55,796 nucleotides of DNA from Acidobacteriota bacterium (lineage in GTDB: Bacteria > Acidobacteriota > CAIWXX01), in contig JACPPM010000211.1 in the NCBI GenBank assembly GCA_016191015.1, positions 1 through 55,796 on the forward strand, written 5' to 3'. Below, piece after piece: positions 26,005-35,044 of this stretch (position 1 is its first letter; the number at the start of each line of letters is the position of its first letter). A program made the position numbers and the translations under genes. The notes under the pieces were generated by a model that had not been told where the DNA came from, did not search any database, and was given only the letters and a program-made list of their open reading frames with translations.

Positions 26005-27077
26005 AAGTCCTCACGATCCTGGGAACACGCCCTGAGATCATTCGTCTCAGTCTGATCATCGGCAAGCTCGATCGGCTCTCGCGTCATGTTCTCGTGCACA
26101 CGGGTCAGAACTACGACGCGCATCTCACCGACATCTTCTTCCGCCAACTGGGCATCCGCCCCCCGGACCACCGTTTCGAGGCGAGAGGGAGTTTCGGGCA
26201 GCAGGTGGGAAGCATCCTCCAGGAGTGTGAGAAGGTACTCCAGGCCGAGAAACCGGATCGTGTCCTGATCCTGGGAGACACCAACAGCAGCCTCGCAGCA
26301 ATCGTTGCGAAACGGCTCGGCATTCCCGTCTATCACATGGAGGCCGGCAATCGGTGCTTCGACGATACAGTCCCCGAAGAGGTCAACCGAAGGATCGTGG
26401 ATCACGCGAGCGACGTCCTGCTGCCCTACACGGAGCGGAGCCGAATGAATCTGCTTCGCGAGGACATCGCAGGCCACCGCATCTACGTCACCGGTAACCC
26501 GATCAACGAAGTGATCCGGCACTTTGATGCCCAGATCGGTGCCTCTCCTATTCTCACTGATCTCGGGCTAGCGTCCCTTGGTTACTTCCTCGTCACGATG
26601 CACCGCCAGGAAAACGTCGACCTCCCGCGGCGGCTCGCAGATCTCATCAGGGCCCTGGTCCTGCTCCGGCAGGAGCATAGTCTGCCCGTCATCGTCAGCA
26701 CGCACCCGAGGACCCGCGTGCGGATGGCCGAGGCAGGACTTGATGCCGGGGATGAGGGTATCCGGTTTGAGGAGCCGTTCGGGTTCTTCGACTTCATCGC
26801 TCTGGAGCGGAACGCGCTGTGCGTCTTGAGCGACAGCGGGACGGTGCAGGAGGAGTGCGCGCTCCTCGGCGTGCCCAATGTGACAATGCGGGACGTGACC
26901 GAGCGACCGGAGGCGCTCGAGTGCGGTTCCGGCATGCTCAGCGGCACCGCTCCCGAGGACATCAGCAGGTGTGTCAAGACGGTCATCGATCTGCGGCAGC
27001 CGTGGCAGCCGCCGCAAGAGTACCTCGCGGAGAATGTGAGTGACACAGTGGTCAAGCTCCTGCTCAGTGCGCTCTGA
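26001..27077 (+). CDS. UDP-GlcNAc 2-epimerase family enzyme
   Basis: The 358-residue protein starts MKVLTILGTRPEIIRL and continues with VHTGQNYD, LGDTNS, HMEAGNRCFDDTVPEEVNRR and a GNPI segment, the hallmark run of WecB-type non-hydrolysing epimerases; the C-terminal lobe has SDSGTVQEEC. With the flanking dehydratase and reductase it corresponds to WbjD/WbvD/CapG, which act on UDP-L-acetamido sugars rather than UDP-GlcNAc. The ATG at 26,001 overlaps the previous stop (ATGA), which sets the start. Confidence 0.85.
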   Translation: MKVLTILGTRPEIIRLSLIIGKLDRLSRHVLVHTGQNYDAHLTDIFFRQLGIRPPDHRFEARGSFGQQVGSILQECEKVLQAEKPDRVLILGDTNSSLAAIVAKRLGIPVYHMEAGNRCFDDTVPEEVNRRIVDHASDVLLPYTERSRMNLLREDIAGHRIYVTGNPINEVIRHFDAQIGASPILTDLGLASLGYFLVTMHRQENVDLPRRLADLIRALVLLRQEHSLPVIVSTHPRTRVRMAEAGLDAGDEGIRFEEPFGFFDFIALERNALCVLSDSGTVQEECALLGVPNVTMRDVTERPEALECGSGMLSGTAPEDISRCVKTVIDLRQPWQPPQEYLAENVSDTVVKLLLSAL

Positions 27078-27090
27078 AAGTGGCAAATCG

Positions 27091-28158
27091 ATGAAGAAGG
27101 TATTGGAAGGGAAGCGGGTGGTTGTGACCGGCGGCACCGGGTCGCTCGGCCGGATCCTCGTCAAACGCTTGCTCAGCGACGAGATGGGGCGTCCGGAGAA
27201 GATCATCGTGTTCTCGCGGGACGAAGCCAAACAGCACTCGATGAGGGTGGAGTATCAGCATCTTCGGGCGGCCACCGACGAGATCATCTATCGCAACTTC
27301 CAGCAGCTCCTCCAGTTCTGGATCGGCGACGTGCGTGATTTCAGCGGGGTGGCCAGCGTCTTGCGCGACGCGGATGTCGTCATCAATGCCGCGGCCCTCA
27401 AACAGGTCCCCACCTGCGAGTACTTTCCATACGAAGCCGTGCAAACCAACATCGGGGGGGCGGAGAACATCGTGCGTGCGATCCAGCAGCACAATCTCCG
27501 CGTCGAGACGGTTGTCGGGGTCTCCACGGACAAGGCGTGCAAGCCGGTCAATGCGATGGGAATGACGAAGGCCGTCCAGGAGCGTATCTTCACGCAGGGC
27601 AACATGCGGTGCCCCGGGACTCGGTTCGTGTGCGCCCGCTATGGCAACGTACTCGCGTCGCGGGGCTCCGTGATACCGCTGTTCCATGAGCAGATCCGGC
27701 GAGGCGGCCCAGTGACGATCACGGCGCCGGAGATGACACGGTTCCTCCTCAGCCTCGATCAAGCGATCGATACGGTGTTTGCGGCGATCGCAGATGCGGG
27801 CAGGGGTGAAACCTATGTCCCACACACGCGCTCCGCCCGGGTCGTCGATGTCGCCACGGCATTGATTGGGGAGCGACCTGTGCAGCAGGTCACAAGCGGA
27901 ATCAGGCCCGGAGAGAAGGTCCACGAGATTCTGGTGAGCGAGGAGGAGGCGCATCGGACCGTGGATCGTGGGAGGTGGTATGCCATTCTGCCCATGCTTC
28001 CCGAGGTTCTCGGCGACCGGCGGGCGGTCCCCTGCCTGGCAGATGAGTACAGCTCATCGGACGACGTTATGAGCCTCGATGAGGTGAGAGACCTGCTGCG
28101 GACACAACGCCTGATGGTCGATGACATCACTGGGTCTCGGCTCGAGCGGTTCCCGTGA
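27091..28158 (+). CDS. UDP-GlcNAc 4,6-dehydratase/5-epimerase, CapE/WbjB-like
   Basis: This 355-residue protein is a short CapD/FlaA1-family SDR. It shows VVTGGTGSLGR, FSRDEAKQHSM, NAAALKQVPTCEYFPYEA and STDKACKPVNAMGMTK, where Asp-Lys and the downstream Met/Lys pattern are characteristic of the CapE/WbjB branch. It would convert UDP-GlcNAc to a UDP-4-keto-6-deoxy-L-hexose for the two enzymes encoded just upstream. The ATG at 27,091 is 13 bases after the epimerase stop. Its 3' end overlaps the end of the convergent hydrogenase-protease gene by 32 bases. Confidence 0.83.
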   Translation: MKKVLEGKRVVVTGGTGSLGRILVKRLLSDEMGRPEKIIVFSRDEAKQHSMRVEYQHLRAATDEIIYRNFQQLLQFWIGDVRDFSGVASVLRDADVVINAAALKQVPTCEYFPYEAVQTNIGGAENIVRAIQQHNLRVETVVGVSTDKACKPVNAMGMTKAVQERIFTQGNMRCPGTRFVCARYGNVLASRGSVIPLFHEQIRRGGPVTITAPEMTRFLLSLDQAIDTVFAAIADAGRGETYVPHTRSARVVDVATALIGERPVQQVTSGIRPGEKVHEILVSEEEAHRTVDRGRWYAILPMLPEVLGDRRAVPCLADEYSSSDDVMSLDEVRDLLRTQRLMVDDITGSRLERFP

Positions 28159-28645
28159 GAACGGCGGCATCGAACGACTGCGTGTGAGGGCGGGTCCACA
28201 GGTTGACCACCTGCGCCGCGCGCGATGCGAATGCTGGCAACCCAGCTTTGACACTGGGCGTGAATCCCTCGCACACGGTCTCCGGCCGCTCGACTTCGAG
28301 CGCGAGGATGCGTATCTCGCCGGGCATCTTCAACCCCAGGCGGCGGCCCATCTCGAGCACCTCCGGGATCCCGGCGTAGTGCGGCGATGGAGATACGATC
28401 TTTTCCAATTCGTCGGGCGATAGCTCGATCACAGTGCCGGGCGCGCACCGACCCGTCACGACGGCGTCGAGGAGCAGGACGCGGTCGTATCCCTCGATAT
28501 ATTCGAGCAGGGCGAGCCCCGCTTCCGATGACTCGATGACATCGACCTCAGCCGGAAGCGTCGGCCGGAGCAGGCGCGCCGCGGCTGGACCGGCGCCGTC
28601 GTCGCCGAGAATGTCGTTCCCCAGCGCGAGGACCAGGGTCTTCAT
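28127..28645 (-). CDS. [NiFe]-hydrogenase maturation endopeptidase
   Basis: The 172-residue protein has the HycI/HyaD/HoxW pattern: LVLALGNDILGDDGAG at the start, LLLDAV with the second metal Asp, and PHYAGIPEVLEMG with the metal-binding His. It removes the C-terminal tail of the large subunit after nickel insertion. It is the last gene of the hydrogenase operon and its ATG overlaps the large-subunit stop (ATGA). A longer in-frame opening upstream runs through the large-subunit gene and is rejected. Confidence 0.88.
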   Translation of the reverse strand: MKTLVLALGNDILGDDGAGPAAARLLRPTLPAEVDVIESSEAGLALLEYIEGYDRVLLLDAVVTGRCAPGTVIELSPDELEKIVSPSPHYAGIPEVLEMGRRLGLKMPGEIRILALEVERPETVCEGFTPSVKAGLPAFASRAAQVVNLWTRPHTQSFDAAVLTGTARAETQ

Positions 28646-30153
28646 CGGCCCATTTCCTTCAGCACCACCCCCGCCGAATCTCTCACTCTGATCCGGAGCG
28701 GCATCTGGCCCGGGAGGGTGTGCGTGGCGCAGCCGTGGCAAGGATCGTAGGCGCGAAAGGCCATCTCGACCATATTGAGCAGCCCATCGGAGATCTGACC
28801 GCCGTGGATCAGGCCCTTGGCCGCCTTCTCGACGCTCATCGCGATCCGCGCCGAGTTGTTCTGGGTCGCCACGATGAGATTGGCTTTGGTGATCAGCCCC
28901 CGGTCGTCGGTCTCGTAGTGATGGTAGAGAGTCCCGCGCGGAGCTTCGACAACGCCGATGCCGATCGAGGGCGTCGCCGTAGGGATGACGCGCAAGTGCT
29001 GGCTCGTGATGTCCGGATCCTCCAGCAGCTCGATCATCCTCTCGGCCGCGTAGACCATCTCCACAACTCGTGCCCAATGATTCGCAAGAGTGTGATGAAC
29101 CGGCTTGCTCCCCAGCGTCCGGTAGAGCTCTTCGTACGCCTCTTGCGCTTTTGGCGTTGCCATTCCGTCGCTCGCGTTGAGACGCGCCATCGGCGCCACC
29201 GAGTAGACGCCGCTCTGTGCGCCGTCCGTGAACCCGTTCCACCCGACCGGCTTGAGGAAGCAGAATTTGACGTAGCTCCACGGCTCCACATGCTCGGCCA
29301 CATAGTCCCTGTAGCGGCTCGCCGCGAACTTCGCGTACTCCCGGCCGGTGGGGTCCACCACCCGGATCAACCCGTCGTAGAAGCTCACCCTGTTGCTTTC
29401 GTCGACCATGCCCATGTAATAGGTCCGATGCGTGTAGGTCTCCGAGGTGATGAGATCGACATATTTCTCGTTCTTCAGCACGATGTCCCTGAATACCTGC
29501 AGTGTGAAGAGCGCGAACTCGAGTCCCTCCCGGGCCAGGTCTTTGATTGCGGGCAGCTCATCCGCGGTGATTCCCTTGGCCACACCGCCCGGCAGCCCGA
29601 GCACCGGATGAATCGCCTTCCCGCCGAGATGGGTCATGAGCTCCCGTAGCCTCCGGCGCATCGAGATCACTCTCTTCCCGACCTCGACCCCGACCTGCCC
29701 GATGACGCCGAGAACATTGCGGAGCTCCTTCGGCGCCTCCGGCCCGACGATGAAGTCCGGCCCGCCGAGGATGTAGACATGCAGAGCATGGTCCTCGAGC
29801 ATGAACGTGTTGTAGAAAAGCTCGCGAATCTTCTTCGCCGCCGCCGGCGGCTGGACGCGATAGAGATCGTCGAGCGCCTTGGTCGAGGCCATGTGATGAG
29901 CCGTCGGGCAGACGCCGCAGATGCGGCTCGTGATCTGTGGCATGTCCTCGGCCGGGCGTCCCTTGCAGAATACCTCGAACCCACGCAGCTCAGGCACCTG
30001 GAAATACGCACGATCCACCTCTCCCCTGTCGTCCAGAAAGATGTCGATTTTCCCGTGTCCCTCGAGTCGCGTGATCGGATCGATGACGACCCGCCGCGCC
30101 TTCATGTAGGTTTCGTTCGCGCGCCCCTGTGCCGCTCCCAGTACGTCATCCAT
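28642..30153 (-). CDS. mvhA: [NiFe]-hydrogenase large subunit, MvhA-like (group 3c type)
   Basis: In this 503-residue protein the proximal nickel motif is RICGVC (77-82) and the distal one DPCHGC (470-475), followed by ATH and a tail of about 25 residues that the downstream protease would remove. All four nickel-ligand cysteines are present, so the subunit looks functional. With the MvhG- and MvhD-like genes and HdrABC upstream, it fits the F420-non-reducing, methyl-viologen-type hydrogenase that delivers electrons from H2 to heterodisulfide reductase. It would be cytoplasmic, since no Tat signal is present on the small subunit. Confidence 0.88.
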   Translation of the reverse strand: MDDVLGAAQGRANETYMKARRVVIDPITRLEGHGKIDIFLDDRGEVDRAYFQVPELRGFEVFCKGRPAEDMPQITSRICGVCPTAHHMASTKALDDLYRVQPPAAAKKIRELFYNTFMLEDHALHVYILGGPDFIVGPEAPKELRNVLGVIGQVGVEVGKRVISMRRRLRELMTHLGGKAIHPVLGLPGGVAKGITADELPAIKDLAREGLEFALFTLQVFRDIVLKNEKYVDLITSETYTHRTYYMGMVDESNRVSFYDGLIRVVDPTGREYAKFAASRYRDYVAEHVEPWSYVKFCFLKPVGWNGFTDGAQSGVYSVAPMARLNASDGMATPKAQEAYEELYRTLGSKPVHHTLANHWARVVEMVYAAERMIELLEDPDITSQHLRVIPTATPSIGIGVVEAPRGTLYHHYETDDRGLITKANLIVATQNNSARIAMSVEKAAKGLIHGGQISDGLLNMVEMAFRAYDPCHGCATHTLPGQMPLRIRVRDSAGVVLKEMGR

Positions 30154-30156
30154 GGC

Positions 30157-31131
30157 TCACACCTCGACTTTCACTCTTCTTCGCAGAAGAGACTTCGCCA
30201 GCCCATAGCGGTAGAAGGTCCCCACCGGATCTGGAATGCCTGACAGGGCCGCGTCGATCTCGGCCACCTCATTCGCATCCACCGTGGATGCCAGCGCCGA
30301 AAGGATCTTAGCCCCGTGGTCTTTCACACGCGACGTTGGTCCGAAGCATCCGGTGCATGGCATGTGGCCCGTGATGCAGCGTGCCTCGCACCCCGCTCGC
30401 GTCGCCGGCCCCATGCAGGCCAGACCCTGTGCCAGCAGGCACTTCTCCGGATCGACCTCGATCTGATGAGGTCGCGCGAATCTGCTGATCTTCAGATCTG
30501 CAGGCTTGCTATCCCTGAGCGGGCACTGATCACAGAGCGCCGTATCGGGGGCCAGGACTGTCCCCTTCGGCGGCAGATTTCCCGACAGAAGCGCCAGCAC
30601 GGCTTCCTTGAGAAGCTTCGGCGTCGGCGGGCAGCCCGGCAGGTAGTAGTCCACGTCGATGACCTGGTCGAGGGCCCGGACGACATTGCGGAATTGGGGG
30701 AGCGAGAGTGTGTGGCCGTTGTCGCGATGCACCTCCCGCGGCCGGGTCTTCCCTTCGTTCACAACTGTCGGCGCGTCCTCGTAGACGTATCGCAGAAGCT
30801 GCTCCCTTTCGAACTGGTTCGCGAGGCTCGGGATGCCGCCCATCTGGGCGCATGCGCCGTAGGCCACGACGATCCTGCTCTTGCGTCTCAACAGCCGCGC
30901 CATCTCCTCCTGCTCGGAGGTCCGGATCGCACCGTTGATCATCGAAGCTGTGATCGCACCGTCATCCATCGCCTCCAGGTCCCGGCGTTTGAAGTCGAGT
31001 CCCACGGGCCAGAAGACGATGTCGACCGCGTCGGTGACCATCAGTATGTCCTCGGCCAGATCGACGATTGACTCCTCGCACCCGCCGCAGGACGCGCACC
31101 AGTAGAAGCCGACTTTCGGTTTCTCAGACAT
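30157..31131 (-). CDS. mvhG: Hydrogenase small subunit, MvhG-like
   Basis: The 324-residue protein carries WCASCGGCEESIVD (proximal [4Fe-4S] cluster), VAYGACAQMGGIP, YLPGCPPTP, and a C-terminal cysteine-rich part with CDQCPLRD, CLLAQGLACMGPATRAGC and GHMPCTGCFGP for the medial and distal clusters. The absence of a twin-arginine leader places it in the cytoplasm, as in group 3 enzymes. It passes electrons from MvhA to MvhD. It overlaps mvhD by eight bases and ends three bases before mvhA. Confidence 0.88.
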   Translation of the reverse strand: MSEKPKVGFYWCASCGGCEESIVDLAEDILMVTDAVDIVFWPVGLDFKRRDLEAMDDGAITASMINGAIRTSEQEEMARLLRRKSRIVVAYGACAQMGGIPSLANQFEREQLLRYVYEDAPTVVNEGKTRPREVHRDNGHTLSLPQFRNVVRALDQVIDVDYYLPGCPPTPKLLKEAVLALLSGNLPPKGTVLAPDTALCDQCPLRDSKPADLKISRFARPHQIEVDPEKCLLAQGLACMGPATRAGCEARCITGHMPCTGCFGPTSRVKDHGAKILSALASTVDANEVAEIDAALSGIPDPVGTFYRYGLAKSLLRRRVKVEV

Positions 31132-31633
31132 GGGCGATCACCTCCTTCTCCCCCGGCTCCTCGGCCATCTCGCGGTCCCACTCACGTCGGCGCTCGGGCA
31201 GGCGGAGCGGGCCGAGCCCGCGAACCTTTTCCACCATGTCGTTCATGACCGACTTGACCTTCTCGCCCTCCGAGGCCGAGATCCACTCGAGTCTGAATCG
31301 GGCGCCCTCGATGCCCATCTCCCGCAGCATGCGCCGCAGCATCCGCTCGCGCCTCAACGCCTTGTAGTTGCCCTCGATGTAGTGGCAGTCGCCGGGATGG
31401 CACCCGCCGATCAGCACGCCGTCTGCCCCTCTGGCGAACGCGTCGAGGACGAACTGCGGATCGACTCGGCCCGAGCACATCACGCGGATGATCCGGACGT
31501 TCGGAGCGTACTTCATGCGAGAGACCCCTGCCAGATCCGCAGCCGTGTACGTGCACCAGTTACAAAAGAAAGCTACGATCCGTGGCTGCCAATCGCCGTT
31601 TCCAGCTATCTTGGTTCGCTCTTCCGTGTTCAT
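31124..31633 (-). CDS. mvhD: MvhD-like iron-sulfur connector subunit
   Basis: The 169-residue protein has AFFCNWCTYTAADLAG, IRVMCSGRVDP and GGCHPGDCHY, the cysteine pattern of the [2Fe-2S] MvhD/FrhD-like family. It links the hydrogenase small subunit to HdrA. It follows hdrA by 24 bases, with a GAGGGGGG ribosome site. Confidence 0.88.
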   Translation of the reverse strand: MNTEERTKIAGNGDWQPRIVAFFCNWCTYTAADLAGVSRMKYAPNVRIIRVMCSGRVDPQFVLDAFARGADGVLIGGCHPGDCHYIEGNYKALRRERMLRRMLREMGIEGARFRLEWISASEGEKVKSVMNDMVEKVRGLGPLRLPERRREWDREMAEEPGEKEVIAHV

Positions 31634-31657
31634 GAACCCCCCTCTGACCGCCGGCTC

Positions 31658-34600
31658 CTAGGCGTAACTCAGGAGTCCGCCGATCTCCTGGAAGATCTGC
31701 TCGTCCTCAAACAGGTTCTGTGTGATCGATCCCGACGGGCACGCGGCCACGCAAACCCCGCACCCCTTGCAAAGCGCCTCGTTGATCAGAGCTTTCTTCT
31801 TCTCCTCCATCAACGAGATCGCGCGATACGGGCAGAGCGACACGCAGGTCTTGCACCCCGAACACGCCTCCTCGTTCACACAGGCCGTATTCGGCTCCAG
31901 CTCGATATAGCCGCGATCGACCAGCACCATCGCCTCGGCCGCCGCCGCCCCCGCCTGCGCTACGCTGTCGGGGATGTCTTTCGGCCCCTGGCAGGCACCC
32001 GCCAGGAAGACCCCGTCGGTGTACGTCGAAACAGGGGCCAGCTTCGGGTGTCGTTCGAGGAACCACCCTTCCTTACTGCACGAGATGTTAAACGTGCGCC
32101 GCACCTGCTCGGCATCCGACTGAGCCTCGAGCCCGACGGCCAGCACAACCATGTCGACCGGGACCCGGCGCACAACGCCGATCAGCGTGTCCTCGGCTCT
32201 GATGACCAGCCTCCCTTCCTCGGCTTCGTTCATCGCCCAGTCGGTCACCTCAGCCGCGCGCCCGCGAATGAAATGGACACCTTCTTTCAGCAGCTTGTCG
32301 TAAAACTCCTCGTACCCTTTCCCTGCGGCTCTGATGTCGATGTAGAAATTGTAGACCTCAGCCCCCGTCCTCTCCTTGACCAGGTGCGCCAACTTCAACG
32401 AGTACATGCAGCAGACGCGCGAGCAGTATCGATTGGTCAGCTCATCGCGGCTGCCGACACAATGGATGATCCCGACGCTCTTCGGCGCGCGACCGTCGCG
32501 CATCCGGATCTCGCCACCGGTCGGCCCCGATGCATTCACCAGACGCTCGACTTCGAGACTCGTGAAGACATTCGGATACCGCCCATAACCGTACCGCGCC
32601 GTACGCCGTGCATCGAAAGTTTTGAAGCCGGTTGCGAGCACGATCGCGCCGACATCGACCTCGCGCAGCGTGTCCTTCATCGTGTAGTCGATCGCCTTCG
32701 GCTCACAGGCGGTGGCGCACAGCTCGCAGTCGCAGCACACGGCGCAGTCAAGGCATCGAGCCGCCTCGCTTCGCGCCATCTCCTCGGTGTAGCCCGTGTG
32801 CACCTCGTCAAACGTGCGGCGTCGATCGATCGGAATCGCCGGCATCGGCACACGCTTACGCATGAGCACTCCCGCCGTGTCCACCTCGACATGACTGTGA
32901 TGCGCCCCTTCGAGCTCGCGCCCGGCCCGCATATCCTGAGCGTTGATGTATCGGTCGATCGAGATCGCCGCCTTGCGTCCTCCAGCCATCGCCGTCACAA
33001 CGACATCGGGACCTGTGACGCAGTCGCCGCCAGCGAAGACACCGGGGATGGTTGTGGCAAGGGTCATTGGGTCGGCCTGGATCGTGCCCCACGTGGTAGT
33101 CTCGAGCCCTAGCTGGTCGCCGAGCGATCGCATGTCAGGCACCTGACCGATCGTCGCGATCACGGCATCGCATGCGGTGGTGAATTCGGAACCCGTGATC
33201 GGAACCGGGCGCGGCCTGCCTGAGTCGTCCAGCTCGCCGAGCTGCATCCGTATGAGCTCGACGTCCAGGCCCGCGGGACTGCGCCTGATGGCGTGGGGCG
33301 CGACAAGGAATTCGATCGTGATCCCCTCGTGCATCGCCTCCTCGATCTCGGCCGGGTCGGCCGGCATCTCGGCGCGCGTCCGCCTGTACATGACCCGCAC
33401 TTCTTCGGCGCCATGCCGGCGCGACGTGCGGGCGGCGTCGATGGCCGAGTTGCCGCCGCCGATGACGAGGACGCGCCTGCCGAGCGTCACCAGCTCGCCC
33501 ATGTTGATCCGGCGCAGGAAGTCGATCCCACCCCAGACACCCGGCAGATCTTCACCGGAGACTCTCATCTTCCGCTCGACGTGGGCGCCGATCGCAAGGT
33601 AGACGGCATCATACTGCTTCATGAGTGTCTCCAGCGGAATGCCGTGCCTTCCGATCGGCTGATTCAATCTGAGCCGCACACCGATCTCTTCGAGGTTGTC
33701 GATCTCGCGCCTGAGAGCGTGGCGCGGCAACCGGAAGGCCGGGATCCCGGCGGCCAGCATTCCGCCGGCCATCGGCAGTGATTCGAAGACGACGGTCTGG
33801 TACCCGCGTTGCCGGAGCTCATACGCGCACATCAACCCCGAAGGCCCCGCCCCGACGATCGCCACCTTCTCGGTCCGTTCCTGCTGCGGCCGTGGCAGGT
33901 GGTACCCGCCTTCGTGCCCGAGCACATAGTCGGCGACAAAGCGTTTGAGCCCGGGGATGTTGAGCGGATCGTCGACCTTCATGCGCGTGCATTCCGCGGT
34001 GCAGGGATGAGTGCAGATGCGCCCACACACCGAAGGCAGCGGGTTGTCGCGCAGCACGACGTCCATCGCCTCGCGATACTTTCCCTGTGCGATCAGGGTG
34101 ACGTAGCCCTGGGCGTTCTGGTGCAGTGCGCACGCCGCCTGGCACGGCGGCAGGCCCTTGCGTGAGATTGTGAAGACGTTCGGCACTGCCTGCGGGAAGG
34201 GACGGTAGATGGCCTTCCGGTGGGCCAGCCCCTCATCGAACTCGCTCCTCACCTCCACCGGACAAACCTCCGTGCAGGCATTGCACCCGGTACAGAGGTC
34301 CTCGCGGACAAACCGCGCCTTCTTGCGGACCTTCACCTTGAAATTGCCGACGTAGCCATCGACGCCCTCAACCTCGGCGTATGTGAGCAGCTCGATGTTG
34401 GGATGGGCGCGAACCTGGGTCATCTTCGGGGTCAGAATGCAGGCGGCGCAGTCGAGAGTCGGGAAGGTCTTGTCGAACTGTGCCATGTGGCCGCCGATCG
34501 CGGGCTCACGTTCGATGAGGTACACATGTTTCCCGGAGTCTGCCATCGTGAGAGCCGCCTGGATACCGGCGATGCCGCCACCCACGACCATGACGTCCGG

Positions 34601-35044
34601 ATGCACCCGGACACGCTTCCGTTCGAGGGGCTTGTGGAGTCCTACGCGGACGACGGCGGCGGCGACGAGCGCCTTCGCCTTGCGCGTGGCCTCCTGCGAG
34701 TCCTCCGTCACCCAGCTCACGTGCTCGCGAATGTTCGCCATCTGGAAGCAGAACGGATTTTCGCCGGCGGCTTCCACGGCGCGCCGGAAAGTGGCTTCGT
34801 GCATCAGTGGGGAACAGGAGGCGACGACGATGCGATCGACGCACCCCTCTTTGATGTCCTGGACGATCAGGTCTTGGCCGGGGTCCGAGCACATGAACTT
34901 GTACTCACGCGCGGCGGTGACACCCGGCAGCTTGCACACGAACTCCACGACGGCTGCCACATCGACTTTGCCCGAGATATTGATGCCGCAGTCGCAAACG
35001 TAGACCCCGATCTTCGGCGTGGTGGCGAGCTCAGGCGAGGACAT
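31658..35044 (-). CDS. hdrA: HdrA with an internal GltD-like NAD(P)H/FAD domain
   Basis: At 1128 residues this is far longer than archaeal HdrA (about 650). Residues 1-295 are HdrA: GGGIAG at 154-159 (FAD), TLDCAAC near 199 and a ferredoxin CTGCNACTEVC at 251-261. Residues about 295-760 are a glutamate-synthase-beta-like insert with two cysteine-rich stretches (C301 to C352), GAGPSGL at 398-404, GGGNSA at 529-534 and an AGGDCVTGPDVV flavin end. HdrA resumes with further cysteines (764-780), ending in two [4Fe-4S] ferredoxin motifs (1061-1071 and 1092-1102). HdrA is the flavin-bifurcating subunit; the insert suggests NAD(P)H as an extra electron partner. Confidence 0.88.
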   Translation of the reverse strand: MSSPELATTPKIGVYVCDCGINISGKVDVAAVVEFVCKLPGVTAAREYKFMCSDPGQDLIVQDIKEGCVDRIVVASCSPLMHEATFRRAVEAAGENPFCFQMANIREHVSWVTEDSQEATRKAKALVAAAVVRVGLHKPLERKRVRVHPDVMVVGGGIAGIQAALTMADSGKHVYLIEREPAIGGHMAQFDKTFPTLDCAACILTPKMTQVRAHPNIELLTYAEVEGVDGYVGNFKVKVRKKARFVREDLCTGCNACTEVCPVEVRSEFDEGLAHRKAIYRPFPQAVPNVFTISRKGLPPCQAACALHQNAQGYVTLIAQGKYREAMDVVLRDNPLPSVCGRICTHPCTAECTRMKVDDPLNIPGLKRFVADYVLGHEGGYHLPRPQQERTEKVAIVGAGPSGLMCAYELRQRGYQTVVFESLPMAGGMLAAGIPAFRLPRHALRREIDNLEEIGVRLRLNQPIGRHGIPLETLMKQYDAVYLAIGAHVERKMRVSGEDLPGVWGGIDFLRRINMGELVTLGRRVLVIGGGNSAIDAARTSRRHGAEEVRVMYRRTRAEMPADPAEIEEAMHEGITIEFLVAPHAIRRSPAGLDVELIRMQLGELDDSGRPRPVPITGSEFTTACDAVIATIGQVPDMRSLGDQLGLETTTWGTIQADPMTLATTIPGVFAGGDCVTGPDVVVTAMAGGRKAAISIDRYINAQDMRAGRELEGAHHSHVEVDTAGVLMRKRVPMPAIPIDRRRTFDEVHTGYTEEMARSEAARCLDCAVCCDCELCATACEPKAIDYTMKDTLREVDVGAIVLATGFKTFDARRTARYGYGRYPNVFTSLEVERLVNASGPTGGEIRMRDGRAPKSVGIIHCVGSRDELTNRYCSRVCCMYSLKLAHLVKERTGAEVYNFYIDIRAAGKGYEEFYDKLLKEGVHFIRGRAAEVTDWAMNEAEEGRLVIRAEDTLIGVVRRVPVDMVVLAVGLEAQSDAEQVRRTFNISCSKEGWFLERHPKLAPVSTYTDGVFLAGACQGPKDIPDSVAQAGAAAAEAMVLVDRGYIELEPNTACVNEEACSGCKTCVSLCPYRAISLMEEKKKALINEALCKGCGVCVAACPSGSITQNLFEDEQIFQEIGGLLSYA

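Noticed and set aside
28646-29281. Upstream extension of the hydrogenase protease gene to 384 codons
   Set aside because: The extension is an out-of-frame reading of mvhA; the ATG at 28,645 overlapping the mvhA stop begins exactly at the conserved N-terminus.
31130-33112. Long plus-strand open frame (660 codons) opposite hdrA
   Set aside because: It is antisense to a gene with many conserved motifs; high GC removes stop codons on the opposite strand. Its translation shows no recognisable domain.
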